The notes under the pieces are model-generated. The model was not told the origin of the DNA and did no database searches. It was given only the letters and a program-made list of their open reading frames with translations. This document shows, piece after piece, positions 34,856 through 45,520 of a stretch of DNA of 64,000 nt. The first letter of the stretch is position 1; each line of letters begins with the position of its first letter. The stretch comes from Stenotrophomonas sp. 57 (GTDB lineage: Bacteria; Pseudomonadota; Gammaproteobacteria; Xanthomonadales; Xanthomonadaceae), in the NCBI RefSeq assembly GCF_030291075.1, contig NZ_CP127407.1, positions 186,001 through 250,000 on the forward strand, in the 5' to 3' direction. Both the position numbers and the translations under genes were made by a program.

Positions 34856-37012
34856 ATGTCGCGTACCGTAGTCCTGGCCGCCGCCATCAGCCTGGCGCTG
34901 GCGGCCTGTTCCGGCAAGGAGTCCACCCCCGTGTCCGATGCCCAGAAAGCCCCGGCCCAGCAGCCGGCCGAAGCCTCCACCAATCCGCTGCTGAGCGCCA
35001 GCACGCTGCCGTTCCAGGCGCCGCAGTTCGACAAGATCAAGGACAGCGACTACCTGCCGGCCTTCGAAGAAGGCATGCGCCAGCACCTGGCCGACGTGCG
35101 CAAGATCGCCGACAGCAGCGAGCCGGCCACGTTCGACAACACCATCGTGGCGATGGAGCGCAGCGGCGAGACGCTGAACCGCGTGTCGCGCATCTTCTTC
35201 GGCCTGGTCCAGGCCGACACCAACGATGCGCGCCAGAAGATCCAGGAAGAGGTGGCGCCGAAGCTGGCTGCGCACCAGGACGAGATCAACCTCGACCCGA
35301 AGCTGTTCGCGCGCGTGAAGTCGATCTATGACCAGCGCGATACGCTGGAACTGGATCCGGTGCAGAAGCGCCTGGTCGAGCATTACTACGACGGCTTGGT
35401 GCGCGCCGGTGCACAGCTGTCCGACGCCGACAAGGCCTCGCTGCGCAAGCTCAACGTGGAAGAGACCACCCTCTCCACCCAGTTCCACACTCGCCTGGTG
35501 GCAGCCACCGCCGCGGCCGCCGTGGTCGTCGACGACAAGGCCAAGCTGGCCGGCCTGGACGAGGATGCGATCAACAACGCGGCGGCCGCCGCCAAGGACC
35601 GCAAGCTGGATGGCAAGTTCCTGCTGCCGCTGCAGAACACCACCCAGCAGCCGGTGCTCGGTTCGCTGAGCGATCGCGACCAGCGCGCCGCCGTGCTGAA
35701 GGCTTCGGAAACCCGCGCCGAGCGCGGCGATGCCAACGACACCCGGCAGACCGTGCAACGCCTGGCCCAGCTGCGTGCGCAGAAGGCCAAGCTGCTGGGC
35801 TTTGACACCTTCGCCGACTACCAGCTGGGCGACCAGATGGCCAAGACCCCGGCCGCCGCGCTGAAGCTGCTGACCGACACCGTGCCGGCGGCCACCGCCA
35901 AGGCCCGCGCCGAAGCCGGCGAGATCCAGAAGGTGATCGACGCGCAGAAGGGTGGCTTCCAGGTTGCCGCCTCGGACTGGGACTTCTACGCCGAGCAGGT
36001 GCGCAAGGCCAAGTACGATCTGGACGAATCGCAGATCAAGCCGTACTTCGAACTGGACAACGTGCTGCAGAACGGCGTCTTCTACGCCGCCACCCAGCTG
36101 TACGGCATCACCTTCAAGCCGCGTACCGACATTCCGACCTACAACCCGGACATGAAGGTGTACGAAGTGTTCGACAAGGACGGCACCTCGCTGGCCCTGT
36201 TCTACACCGACTACTTCAAGCGTGACAACAAGTCCGGTGGCGCCTGGATGGACGTGTTCGTCGAACAGGACGGCCTGACCGGTGCCAAGCCGGTGGTCTA
36301 CAACGTCTGCAACTTCACCAAGCCGGCCGCCGGCCAGCCTGCGCTGATCAGCTTCGACGACGTCACCACGATGTTCCATGAGTTCGGCCACGCACTGCAT
36401 GGCATGTTCTCGAACGTGAAGTACCCGTCGATCGCCGGCACCGCCACCTCGCGCGATTTCGTCGAGTTCCCCTCGCAGTTCAACGAGCACTGGGCGCTGG
36501 ATCCGAAGGTGTTCGCCAACTACGCCAAGCACTACAAGACCGGCGAGGCGATGCCGCAGGAACTGGTCGACAAGATCCTCAAGGCACGCAGCTTCAACCA
36601 GGGCTATGCGACCACCGAGTACCTGTCGGCCGCACTGCTCGACCTTGCCTGGCACACGCAGAAGGCCGATGCGCCGCTGCAGGATGTCGGCGCCTTTGAA
36701 GCCAGCGCGCTGAAGAAGTTCAAGGTCGACCTGCCGCAGGTACCGCCGCGTTACCGCACCACCTACTTCGACCACATCTGGGGTGGCGGTTACTCGGCCG
36801 GCTACTACGCCTACTTCTGGGCCGAGGTGCTGGACCATGACGCCTACCAGTGGTTCACCGAACACGGTGGCCTGACGGCGGCCAACGGGCAGGAATTCCG
36901 CGACAAGATCCTCTCGCGCGGCAACAGCGTGGAGCTGTCGACCCTGTACCGCGATTTCCGCGGCAAGGACCCGTCGGTGGAACCGCTGCTGAAGTTCCGC
37001 GGGCTGAAATAA
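34856..37012 (+). CDS. dcp: M3-family peptidase lipoprotein (Dcp-like)
   Basis: This 718-residue protein has a lipoprotein signal (SLALAAC), a mostly helical body and the zinc motif HEFGH (H508, E509, H512) in FHEFGHALHG. The helical block FDHIWGGGYSAGYYAY follows. This matches peptidyl-dipeptidase Dcp-type M3 enzymes, which cut C-terminal dipeptides. The lipid anchor makes a periplasmic location likely. ATG 34856 follows AAGGAG. A rho-independent terminator starts 9 bp after the stop. Confidence 0.92.
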   Translation: MSRTVVLAAAISLALAACSGKESTPVSDAQKAPAQQPAEASTNPLLSASTLPFQAPQFDKIKDSDYLPAFEEGMRQHLADVRKIADSSEPATFDNTIVAMERSGETLNRVSRIFFGLVQADTNDARQKIQEEVAPKLAAHQDEINLDPKLFARVKSIYDQRDTLELDPVQKRLVEHYYDGLVRAGAQLSDADKASLRKLNVEETTLSTQFHTRLVAATAAAAVVVDDKAKLAGLDEDAINNAAAAAKDRKLDGKFLLPLQNTTQQPVLGSLSDRDQRAAVLKASETRAERGDANDTRQTVQRLAQLRAQKAKLLGFDTFADYQLGDQMAKTPAAALKLLTDTVPAATAKARAEAGEIQKVIDAQKGGFQVAASDWDFYAEQVRKAKYDLDESQIKPYFELDNVLQNGVFYAATQLYGITFKPRTDIPTYNPDMKVYEVFDKDGTSLALFYTDYFKRDNKSGGAWMDVFVEQDGLTGAKPVVYNVCNFTKPAAGQPALISFDDVTTMFHEFGHALHGMFSNVKYPSIAGTATSRDFVEFPSQFNEHWALDPKVFANYAKHYKTGEAMPQELVDKILKARSFNQGYATTEYLSAALLDLAWHTQKADAPLQDVGAFEASALKKFKVDLPQVPPRYRTTYFDHIWGGGYSAGYYAYFWAEVLDHDAYQWFTEHGGLTAANGQEFRDKILSRGNSVELSTLYRDFRGKDPSVEPLLKFRGLK

Positions 37013-37020
37013 GAAACAGA

Positions 37021-37050
37021 AAACGGCGGGGGAAACCCCGCCGTTTTTCT
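37021..37050 (+). terminator. Rho-independent terminator
   Basis: ACGGCGGGG AAA-loop CCCCGCCG is followed by TTTTTCTTT, a GC-rich stem plus a U-tract, 9 bp after the M3 peptidase stop. Confidence 0.9.
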
Positions 37051-37054
37051 TTGT

Positions 37055-37157
37055 GTAGAGCCGAGCCCAAGCTCGGCTGGTTTTCCCGCCCCTGTAGAGC
37101 CGAGCCCATGCTCGGCTGGTTTTTCCTGGAAATGCAGCCGAGCATGGGCTCGGCTCT
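37055..37157. repeat. SMAG triplet
   Basis: Two direct plus copies start with GTAGAGCCGAGCCC (37055-37078 and 37094-37117). One minus copy, AGCCGAGCATGGGCTCGGCT (from 37136), ends CTCTATAC rather than CTCTAC. The three lie between the terminator and the dehydroquinase-like gene. Confidence 0.85.
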
Positions 37158-37168
37158 ATACAAGCAGA

Positions 37169-37615
37169 TCACGTCCCCACGTGCACCCGGTTGGCCTGCT
37201 CGGCCAGCCCCAGGTGGTCCAGCGCGATATCCAGCGCCAGCACATAGCTCTGTGCACCGTAACCGGCCGCAATGCCCAGGCGCTGGCCGACACCGGCCGG
37301 CAGGCACGGCTCGGCCACTGCGCCGTCGTCATGCACTTCCACGTACGCGTTGTGCAGATAGGGCAGCAACCGCTGCAGGCGCAGGCTGTTGGCACATGAC
37401 CCCGGATCGAGCAGCGTCACCTCGCCGCGACTGTGGTCCGCCACGCGCAGTGCATCCAGCAGTTCCTGTTCCGAGCCACAGGCACGGATCGCCACGCTGG
37501 TGCCGGCGTCGATCGCCCGATGCACCAGCGTCTTCAGTACCGGCGCCGGTAGCGGCATCGCGGTGCGGATCAGCGCGCCGGCGGCTTCCGGGCCACGAAT
37601 GATGAAGATCGACAT
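37169..37615 (-). CDS. Type II dehydroquinase-fold protein lacking active-site residues (copy A)
   Basis: This 148-residue protein aligns by eye with type II 3-dehydroquinase (AroQ). FIIRGP stands for the usual LLLNGPNLNLLG, LLDPGSCANS for INPAAFTHTS, and YVEVHDDGAVAEP for VEIHLSNPHTREP. AGYGAQSYVLALDIAL stands for CGFGADSYRLALEAAL. The loop Tyr region is shortened, the substrate Asn becomes Asp/Cys, and the catalytic His and Arg of the SNxHxRE block are replaced. The fold is probably kept while catalysis is lost. It starts 3 bp after copy B ends, so the two are cotranscribed. Confidence 0.6.
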   Translation of the reverse strand: MSIFIIRGPEAAGALIRTAMPLPAPVLKTLVHRAIDAGTSVAIRACGSEQELLDALRVADHSRGEVTLLDPGSCANSLRLQRLLPYLHNAYVEVHDDGAVAEPCLPAGVGQRLGIAAGYGAQSYVLALDIALDHLGLAEQANRVHVGT

Positions 37616-37618
37616 GGC

Positions 37619-38020
37619 TCAGCCCTCCTGCGCCAGGCGACGGCCGACGATGGCCAGCGACAGCGGATAGCCGGCCTGCTGGCTGCGTTGGTCGACCACC
37701 ACTGCGGCCGGGCCGTGCTGCAGGCGCAGGCGCGCATCCAGGTCGGGCTCGCTGGGTGACTGCAGCTCGATGTACTGCGCCGGCAGCCGTTCCAGCGCCG
37801 CCTGCAGTGCGCCACCCTCGGCCTGCCATTGCGCCTCGTCGGCCACGCCGACATCCAGCAGCACCCAGTCGGCCGAACGCGCCTGCGGCTGGCACAGGCA
37901 CTGGCGCACTTCGGACAGGCTGGCGCAGTCGCTGCACAGCACGCGATGGCCGGCCAGCTGCGCCGGCAGCTGCGGGCGCGGCGCCGACGAAGACGCGTGG
38001 CGGATCACCAGGAGGGTCAT
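37619..38020 (-). CDS. Type II dehydroquinase-fold-like protein (copy B, more diverged)
   Basis: This 133-residue protein lies directly upstream of copy A and shares the same layout. It begins MTLLVIRHASS. The middle strand WVLLDVGVAD sits where AroQ has ILINPAAFTH. QYIELQSPSEPDLDARL sits where it has VEIHLSNPHTREP, and the end GYPLSLAIVGRRL parallels SYRLALEAAL. None of the catalytic AroQ residues is visible. ATG 38020 has AAGG upstream. It could be a duplicated, repurposed dehydroquinase relative forming a hetero-oligomer with copy A. The homology call is moderate and based on pattern only. Confidence 0.5.
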   Translation of the reverse strand: MTLLVIRHASSSAPRPQLPAQLAGHRVLCSDCASLSEVRQCLCQPQARSADWVLLDVGVADEAQWQAEGGALQAALERLPAQYIELQSPSEPDLDARLRLQHGPAAVVVDQRSQQAGYPLSLAIVGRRLAQEG

Positions 38021-38134
38021 ACAACACCTTGCGGAATGCGCCCTGCGGCGCGGTGGGCACACGATGCGCGTGCTGGCCGTAAAGGTGCGATGCCTGTGGC
38101 CGGGTGCGCGCATAAAACCTGCGTAACCCTTCCT

Positions 38135-38206
38135 GTAGAGCCGAGCCTACGCTCGGCTGGCGTGCACCGACGCGCGAAGAGCCGCCGAGCGCGGGCTCGG
38201 CTCTAC
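38135..38206. repeat. SMAG inverted dimer
   Basis: The plus copy GTAGAGCCGAGCCTACGCTC (38135-38158) and a minus copy ending GGCTCGGCTCTAC (about 38181-38206) lie between the divergent dehydroquinase-like operon and the signal peptidase gene. Confidence 0.85.
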
Positions 38207-38277
38207 AACACGCCGGCGCGGGAACCTCTTCGGCCCGGATGTGGTCTGATGCAGCTACCACCCACCCGGAGCCTGCC

Positions 38278-38904
38278 ATGGATGCTGTTGCCCGCCGTCC
38301 CTTTTCCGAACGCGCGCTGGCCTGGCTGAAGAAGGAGGCGTTGCCGCTGCTGGTGATGCTCGGCCTGCTCGCCGCCGCCCGCGATACCCTGGCCAACCAT
38401 TACGTGGTGCCCAGCGGCTCGATGCAGCCGACCCTGCAGCCCGGCGACCGGGTGGTGGTGGACATGCGTGCCTATGGCCTGCGCCTGCCGTTCACCGCCA
38501 AGGAACTGATGGCCACCGGCACCCCGCAGCGCGGCGAGGTGGCGGTGTTCGATTCGCCGGCCGATGGCACCCGCCTGATCAAGCGCGTGGCGGCGGTGGC
38601 CGGCGACCATGTGCAGATGCGCGAGGGCCACCTGAGCATCAATGGGCAGCCACTGCAGATCGCCGACCTGCAGGACGTGGAAGCCTTCGGTGAGCGCCGT
38701 GCCCGGCTCGACCTGGACATGGGCGGTGGCCCGGACATTGCGGATCTGGTGGTGCCGGCTGGCAAGCTGCTGGTGCTGGGCGACCACCGTGGCAACAGCT
38801 TCGATGGCCGCTTCTTCGGCTTCGTCGATGCGGACAAGGTCTATGGCCGGGCGGTGGCGGTGTATTACCGCCGGGGCGACGGCTTCGAGTGGCAGCGCCT
38901 GTAA
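38278..38904 (+). CDS. lepB: Signal peptidase I
   Basis: This 208-residue type I signal peptidase has one N-terminal membrane helix (LPLLVMLGLLAAARDTLA). The catalytic Ser is in VPSGSMQPTLQPGD and the catalytic Lys in RLIKRVAAVAGD. Box E (VLGDHRGNSFDGRFFGFV) follows. It cleaves signal peptides on the periplasmic face. It is shorter than the canonical two-TM LepB and not next to lepA/rnc, so it is probably a second copy. ATG 38278 follows GGAG. Confidence 0.92.
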   Translation: MDAVARRPFSERALAWLKKEALPLLVMLGLLAAARDTLANHYVVPSGSMQPTLQPGDRVVVDMRAYGLRLPFTAKELMATGTPQRGEVAVFDSPADGTRLIKRVAAVAGDHVQMREGHLSINGQPLQIADLQDVEAFGERRARLDLDMGGGPDIADLVVPAGKLLVLGDHRGNSFDGRFFGFVDADKVYGRAVAVYYRRGDGFEWQRL

Positions 38905-39026
38905 GCTGAATCAATACGTCAGGCATATCAATCCTGACTTATCGGGTTATGGATCGACTGGATGAACGGGCCTAGTCTGGGCCCGTTCCCTCCCACACCC
39001 GGCCGCCCCACCGGCCCACCGATCCC

Positions 39027-40283
39027 ATGACAGGCGAAACCGCCGCGGCCGTCGAACGGCGCCCCCCCGCTGTTGACCCCGCTTCCGACACCCGCATCCA
39101 GCAGGGCACACCGGCCTTCCGCCGCACTGCGCTGGCGCTGTTCCTGGCCGGCTTCTCCACCTTCGGCCTGCTGTATACGGTGCAGCCGCTGCTGCCCGAG
39201 TTCAGCCGCCACTTCGGCGTGTCCGCCGCCGGCAGTGCGATGTCGCTGTCACTGACCACCGGCACGCTGGCGGTGGCGATGCTGCTGGCGGGACTGCTCT
39301 CCGATGCGGTCGGCCGCCGCCCGTTGATGATCGCCGCGCTGCTGGCCTCGGCCATCCTGTCGCTGAGCACCGCGCTGGTGGATGACTGGACCACGCTGCT
39401 GGTGCTGCGCACCCTGCTCGGCCTGGCGCTGAGCGGCGTGCCGGCGGTAGCGATGACCTACCTGGTCGAGGAAATGGACAGCCGCGCGCTGGGCCTGGCG
39501 ATGGGCCTGTACATCGGCGGCAACGCCATCGGTGGCATGAGCGGACGCCTGCTGGCCGGCATCATCGCCGACCACTGGGGCTGGCGCTGGGGCATCGGCG
39601 TGGTCTCGATCATCGCCATCGCCAGCACCGTGCTGCTGTGGCTGCAGCTGCCGCCGTCGCGGCACTTCCAGGCCCGCCGCGGCGGCTTGCGCCAGCTGCC
39701 CTCGCGCTGGCGCATGCTGTTCGCAGACCCGGGCCTGCCGTGGCTGTTCGCCACCTCGTTCGTGCTGATGGGCGTGTTCGTCACCCTGTACAACTACCTC
39801 GGCTATCACCTGCTGGCGCCGCCGTACCACCTCAGCCAGACCGTGGTCGGGCTGATCTTCAGCGTGTATCTGGTGGGCACCTTCAGTTCGGCGTGGATGG
39901 GCCAGCAGGCCACGCGCTATGGCCGCGGCCGCATCCTTTCGATCTCGTTCGCGCTGATCGGCGCGGGCATCGCGCTGCTGGCGATGCCGTGGCTGAGCAC
40001 GATGGCCCTGGGCATCGCCCTGGTGACGTTCGGCTTCTTCGGCGGCCATTCGGTGGCCAGCAGCTGGGTTGGCAGCCGTGCCGGTGCGATGCGCGCGGAA
40101 GCCTCGGCGCTGTACCTGTTCGCCTACTACCTCGGCTCCAGCGTACTGGGCGGCGTGGGTGGGCTGGCCTATGCCGCCTGGGACTGGCCTGGCGTGTGTG
40201 CGTTCGCCGCCGTGCTGACCCTGATCGGTGGCGGCATCGTCTGGGCGCTGCAGCAGCGCGCGCCGCAGCCGGTGACGGCGTGA
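39027..40283 (+). CDS. MFS transporter (YnfM/Bcr-like)
   Basis: This 418-residue protein has twelve predicted membrane helices. The MFS loop motif LSDAVGRRP lies between helices 2 and 3, and the N-terminal TFGLLYTVQPLLPEFSRHFG is typical of the YnfM group of drug/arabinose-type exporters. A convergent LysR gene lies directly downstream. In enterobacteria ynfM is adjacent to a LysR gene (ynfL), so a functional link is plausible. A GTCAGG/CCTGAC inverted repeat (38918-38938) lies upstream. The substrate is unknown. Confidence 0.88.
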   Translation: MTGETAAAVERRPPAVDPASDTRIQQGTPAFRRTALALFLAGFSTFGLLYTVQPLLPEFSRHFGVSAAGSAMSLSLTTGTLAVAMLLAGLLSDAVGRRPLMIAALLASAILSLSTALVDDWTTLLVLRTLLGLALSGVPAVAMTYLVEEMDSRALGLAMGLYIGGNAIGGMSGRLLAGIIADHWGWRWGIGVVSIIAIASTVLLWLQLPPSRHFQARRGGLRQLPSRWRMLFADPGLPWLFATSFVLMGVFVTLYNYLGYHLLAPPYHLSQTVVGLIFSVYLVGTFSSAWMGQQATRYGRGRILSISFALIGAGIALLAMPWLSTMALGIALVTFGFFGGHSVASSWVGSRAGAMRAEASALYLFAYYLGSSVLGGVGGLAYAAWDWPGVCAFAAVLTLIGGGIVWALQQRAPQPVTA

Positions 40284-40298
40284 TCCAGCGCGTACGGT

Positions 40299-40379
40299 AG
40301 CGTCGACTGTCAGTCGACTGCTCTTCGATCAGATCGCGATAACCCCGCGCTGCGCGCGATAGTCGACTAACCGTCGACT
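40299..40379. repeat. GTCGACT-type palindromes between convergent genes
   Basis: GTAGCGTCGACTGTCAGTCGAC (about 40299-40320) and GATAGTCGACTAACCGTCGACTCTATC (40358-40384) are REP-like hairpins. The second one contains the TAG stop of the convergent LysR gene. Confidence 0.65.
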
Positions 40380-41284
40380 CTATCGGCGAACGCCCCGCGC
40401 AGCAGCGTGGCGAAATTGCGGATCAGAGGCGTTACCCGTTCGCGGTGCCACGCCAGCTGCACTTCCGAATGCGCGCCAGCATCGGCCAGTGCCACGAAGC
40501 GCGATCCTTCCACCCGGATGTGATCGCACGACGACGGCAGGATGGCTGCGCCCAGGCCCGCGGCGGCCAGACTGATCAGCGTCGAGGCTTCACCCGCCTC
40601 CTGCACGATGCGTGGCGTGAATCCGGCAGCCGCGCACAACGCGATCATGTGGTCATGGATGCCCGCGCCGGCACTGCGCCGGAACGCCACGAACGGCTCC
40701 TGCGCGAAGTCGCGCAGCGACAGCGTGCCCTGTTTCGAGAGCCGATGCAGGGCAGGGTGGTCGGCATGCACGATCAACGCCAGCGGATCGACGAACAGGC
40801 TGTGTGCTACCAGTTCCGGGGGCAGCGCGCGCTTGCGGATGATGCCCACGTCCAGCGAGCCGTCGAGCAGCGCGTCGATCTGCTGCAGGGTGTTCATCTC
40901 GCTCAGCTGCAGCCGTACCTGCGGATACTGCTGGCGGTAATGCAGGATCGAACGCGGAATCTGCGGCGACAGCGGCGTGGCCCGGGTCAGGCCGATGTGC
41001 AGCTCACCCTGCTCGCCGCGCTGCGCGCGCTGCACCTCGTCCACCGCCGTTTCCACCTGCTGCACGATGGCGCGCGCCCGTTCCTGCAGCAGCTCGCCGG
41101 CGGGTGTCAGCTGCACGCGACGATGGCTGCGCACGAACAGGCGCGCACCGATCAGCTCTTCCAGCTGGCGGATCTGCTGGCTGAGCGGTGGCTGCGACAT
41201 CCCCAGCCGCTCGGCCGCCTGGCCGAAGTGCAGCGTATCGGCAACGGCAAGAAAGTAACGTAGGTGGCGGAGTTCGATGGACAT
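40367..41284 (-). CDS. LysR-family regulator (YnfL/BenM-like)
   Basis: This 305-residue LysR protein has an N-terminal winged helix-turn-helix (about 5-63; FGQAAERLGMSQPPLSQQIR). The effector-binding domain starts near GELHIGLTRATPLSP. It belongs by look to the BenM/CatM-like branch (LRYFLAVADTLHFG). It is convergent with the MFS gene and may regulate it. The stop codon lies in a GTCGAC palindrome. The effector is unknown. Confidence 0.9.
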   Translation of the reverse strand: MSIELRHLRYFLAVADTLHFGQAAERLGMSQPPLSQQIRQLEELIGARLFVRSHRRVQLTPAGELLQERARAIVQQVETAVDEVQRAQRGEQGELHIGLTRATPLSPQIPRSILHYRQQYPQVRLQLSEMNTLQQIDALLDGSLDVGIIRKRALPPELVAHSLFVDPLALIVHADHPALHRLSKQGTLSLRDFAQEPFVAFRRSAGAGIHDHMIALCAAAGFTPRIVQEAGEASTLISLAAAGLGAAILPSSCDHIRVEGSRFVALADAGAHSEVQLAWHRERVTPLIRNFATLLRGAFADRVDG

Positions 41285-41326
41285 GCGCCCAGTCTATGCA
41301 TCGCCAGCCGGAAATGAATCAGAGAT

Positions 41327-41365
41327 GGGGTCGGATCCCGTTGCGTAGCAACGGGATCCGACCCC
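41327..41365. repeat. GGGGTCGGATCC hairpin (second member of a family)
   Basis: This is a perfect inverted repeat with arms 41327-41344 and 41348-41365 and loop GTA. The outer GGGGTCGGA is shared with the hairpins at 4071 and 56781, while the inner stem differs. A GTGTCGACC/GGTCGACACC palindrome follows immediately (41366-41386). Confidence 0.75.
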
Positions 41366-41451
41366 GTGTCGACCAAGGTCGACACCTGCCAAAATCAGAC
41401 GATGCCACCCCGCCATCCCAGGTGCAGGGCGGCAGCCCTACCCAACAGCGC

Positions 41452-42420
41452 CTACCGCTCGGAATGCCCGCTCTGGTCGTAATCGCGCGGGCTGAACAGT
41501 TCCGGCTGGATCAGCTCGATGAACGCCCTTGCCTGCGCCGACAACGCCTTGCCGCGTCGCACGATCACCCCGTAACTGCGTTCCGGAAACCAGCGCTTCA
41601 TCGACCGCGCCGCCAGCCGCTCGTGGTCGGCCTCGTTCAGGCACAGCGCCGGCACGATGGAGATACCCATGCCCATCGCCACGTACTGCTTGATCACCTC
41701 CCAGCCGCCCACCTCCAGCGCCACGGTGTAGGCGATGCGGTGGCGCTGGAACACCTGGTCGACCAGCCGATAGGTGATCTGCCGTTTCGGTGGCAGCACC
41801 AAGGGATAGCGCGCGATGTCGGCCAGTTCCAGCTCGCCGCCATTGGCCAGCGGATGATCGTGCGGGGCGATCAGCACCTGCTCGAAGCGGTAGGCCGGGG
41901 CATAGGTCAGGTCGGCCGGCACATCGGTCATCGAACCAATGGCCAGGTCCGCGGCGTCCTCGCGCAGGAGATCGGTACCGTCGGCGCTGATCGCGTTGTG
42001 CAGGGTCAGCCGCACGTCCGGATGGTGCGTCCGGAAGCGCTCCACGATCTTCGGCAACAGGTACAGGATGGTGGAACTGTTGGCAGCGATGTTCAGCTCG
42101 CCCGCGTCCAAGCCGCGCACCTTGTCGCGGAAGCGCGCCTCCAGCCCGTCCAGGTTTTCCACCAGTGGCTGCGCCATTTCATACAGCAGCTGGCCCTCGC
42201 GGCTGGGCACCAGGCGCCGCCCGCTGCGCTCGAACAAGGGTACCCCCAGCTCACGCTCCAGCGCCTGCAGCTGCAGGCTGATGGCCGGCTGGCTGACGAA
42301 CAGTGCCTCAGCAGCCCGTGAGACCGAGCCCAGGCGCACGGTTTGGCAGAACGCGCGCAGTGGTTTCAACCGGTCGGATTTGTAGGAAAAACGCGGGCTT
42401 GGCAAGGGGCGCGTGGTCAT
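41452..42420 (-). CDS. CysB-like LysR regulator, likely controlling aceBA
   Basis: This 322-residue LysR protein has a helix-turn-helix at about 18-78 (SVSRAAEALFVSQPAISLQLQALE) and an effector domain from about 105 (ELNIAANSSTILYLLPKIV). It is divergent from the malate synthase gene. The 109-bp gap contains an inverted repeat TTGCAAAAACTGTTTTGCCAA. Divergence and the shared operator region suggest that it regulates aceB and aceA; the signal is unknown. Confidence 0.9.
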   Translation of the reverse strand: MTTRPLPSPRFSYKSDRLKPLRAFCQTVRLGSVSRAAEALFVSQPAISLQLQALERELGVPLFERSGRRLVPSREGQLLYEMAQPLVENLDGLEARFRDKVRGLDAGELNIAANSSTILYLLPKIVERFRTHHPDVRLTLHNAISADGTDLLREDAADLAIGSMTDVPADLTYAPAYRFEQVLIAPHDHPLANGGELELADIARYPLVLPPKRQITYRLVDQVFQRHRIAYTVALEVGGWEVIKQYVAMGMGISIVPALCLNEADHERLAARSMKRWFPERSYGVIVRRGKALSAQARAFIELIQPELFSPRDYDQSGHSER

Positions 42421-42455
42421 GGTGTCACAAGTATTAGCACGATTTATGTAAAGCA

Positions 42456-42476
42456 TTGCAAAAACTGTTTTGCCAA
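42456..42476. promoter_or_regulatory. Candidate LysR operator between lysR and aceB
   Basis: TTGCAAAAAC-T-GTTTTGCCAA is an almost perfect 21-bp inverted repeat in an A/T-rich patch (42431-42480) between the divergent LysR and aceB genes. It fits the T-N11-A form of LysR boxes. Assignment to this regulator is inferred. Confidence 0.5.
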
Positions 42477-42529
42477 ATAATCGGCCCGGGCGGCACCGTG
42501 GAGGCGTTCCCCACCGCTGGAGTCGCCCC

Positions 42530-44152
<1,623 letters not shown>

Positions 44153-44218
44153 CCGCCCGCTCGCGTAACGCCGTCGCTTCCTTCCCCGCTGCACGCACGA
44201 ACCGAACTGGAGAAAGAC

Positions 44219-45520
44219 ATGAGCAAGCTGCCCACTGCCGAACAGATCCAGCACGACTGGGATACCAACCCGCGCTGGGAAGGCATCCAGCGCAACTACA
44301 GCGCCGCCGACGTGGTGCGCCTGCGCGGCACCGTGCACATCGAGCATTCGCTGGCCCGCCTGGGTGCGGAGAAGCTGTGGGCGTCGCTGCACGAGCGCGA
44401 GTTCGTCAACGCGCTGGGTGCGCTGACCGGCAATCAGGCCATGCAGCAGGTCAAGGCCGGGCTGAAGGCGATCTACCTGTCCGGTTGGCAGGTGGCGGCC
44501 GATGCCAACCTGGCCGGCCAGATGTATCCGGACCAGTCGCTGTACCCGGCCGATTCGGTGCCGGCGGTGGTCAAGCGCATCAACAACACGCTGCTGCGCG
44601 CCGACCAGCTGCATCACGCTGAAGGCAAGGATGACATCGACTTCCTGCAGCCGATCGTGGCCGATGCCGAGGCCGGTTTCGGCGGCGTGCTCAACGCGTT
44701 CGAGCTGATGAAGGCGATGATCGAGGCCGGGGCCGCCGGCGTGCACTTCGAGGATCAGCTGGCCTCGGTGAAGAAGTGCGGCCACATGGGCGGCAAGGTG
44801 CTGGTGCCGACCCGCGAGGCGATCGAGAAGCTCAATGCCGCGCGCCTGGCCGCCGACGTGCTGGGCGTGCCGACCCTGCTGGTGGCGCGCACCGATGCCG
44901 AGGCGGCCGACCTGCTGACCAGCGACATCGACGGCAACGACAAGCCGTTCGCCACCGGCGAGCGCACCGTGGAAGGCTTCTACAAGACCCGCAATGGCCT
45001 GGACCAGGCGATCAGCCGCGGCCTGGCCTACGCGCCCTACGCCGACCTGGTGTGGTGCGAGACCGGCAAGCCGGACCTGGAATTCGCGCGCAAGTTCGCC
45101 GAGGCGATCCATGCGAAGTTCCCGGGCAAGCTGCTGGCCTATAACTGTTCGCCCAGCTTCAACTGGAAGAAGAACCTGGACGACGCCACCATCGCCAGGT
45201 TCCAGCGCGAGCTGGGCAGCTACGGCTACAAGTTCCAGTTCATCACCCTGGCCGGCTTCCATGCGCTGAACTACGGCATGTTCAACCTGGCCCACGGCTA
45301 TGCACGCCGCCAGATGAGCGCGTTCGTGGAACTGCAGGAAGCCGAGTTCGAAGCGGCCGAGCGTGGCTTCACTGCGGTCAAGCACCAGCGCGAGGTCGGC
45401 ACCGGCTACTTCGATGCGGTCACCCAGGCGATCCAGCAGGGCCAGTCCTCGACCACCGCACTGACCGGCTCCACCGAGGAAGAGCAGTTCCACGGCGGCC
45501 GCAGCGAACGCGCTGCGTGA
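44219..45520 (+). CDS. aceA: Isocitrate lyase
   Basis: This 433-residue enzyme has the catalytic motif KKCGHMGGK (about 184-192), preceded by metal-site residues in [11 protein letters not shown], and later [12 protein letters not shown]. It cleaves isocitrate to succinate and glyoxylate. ATG 44219 has GGAGAAA upstream. The length equals the enterobacterial-type enzyme. It forms the glyoxylate shunt with aceB. Confidence 0.96.
   Translation: MSKLPTAEQIQHDWDTNPRWEGIQRNYSAADVVRLRGTVHIEHSLARLGAEKLWASLHEREFVNALGALTGNQAMQQVKAGLKAIYLSGWQVAADANLAGQMYPDQSLYPADSVPAVVKRINNTLLRADQLHHAEGKDDIDFLQPIVADAEAGFGGVLNAFELMKAMIEAGAAGVHFEDQLASVKKCGHMGGKVLVPTREAIEKLNAARLAADVLGVPTLLVARTDAEAADLLTSDIDGNDKPFATGERTVEGFYKTRNGLDQAISRGLAYAPYADLVWCETGKPDLEFARKFAEAIHAKFPGKLLAYNCSPSFNWKKNLDDATIARFQRELGSYGYKFQFITLAGFHALNYGMFNLAHGYARRQMSAFVELQEAEFEAAERGFTAVKHQREVGTGYFDAVTQAIQQGQSSTTALTGSTEEEQFHGGRSERAA

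Noticed and set aside
37169..37615. Functional 3-dehydroquinate dehydratase (aroQ)
   Set aside because: The fold pattern matches, but the residues needed for catalysis (loop Tyr, Asn, His/Arg block) are replaced, so an enzyme call would be misleading.
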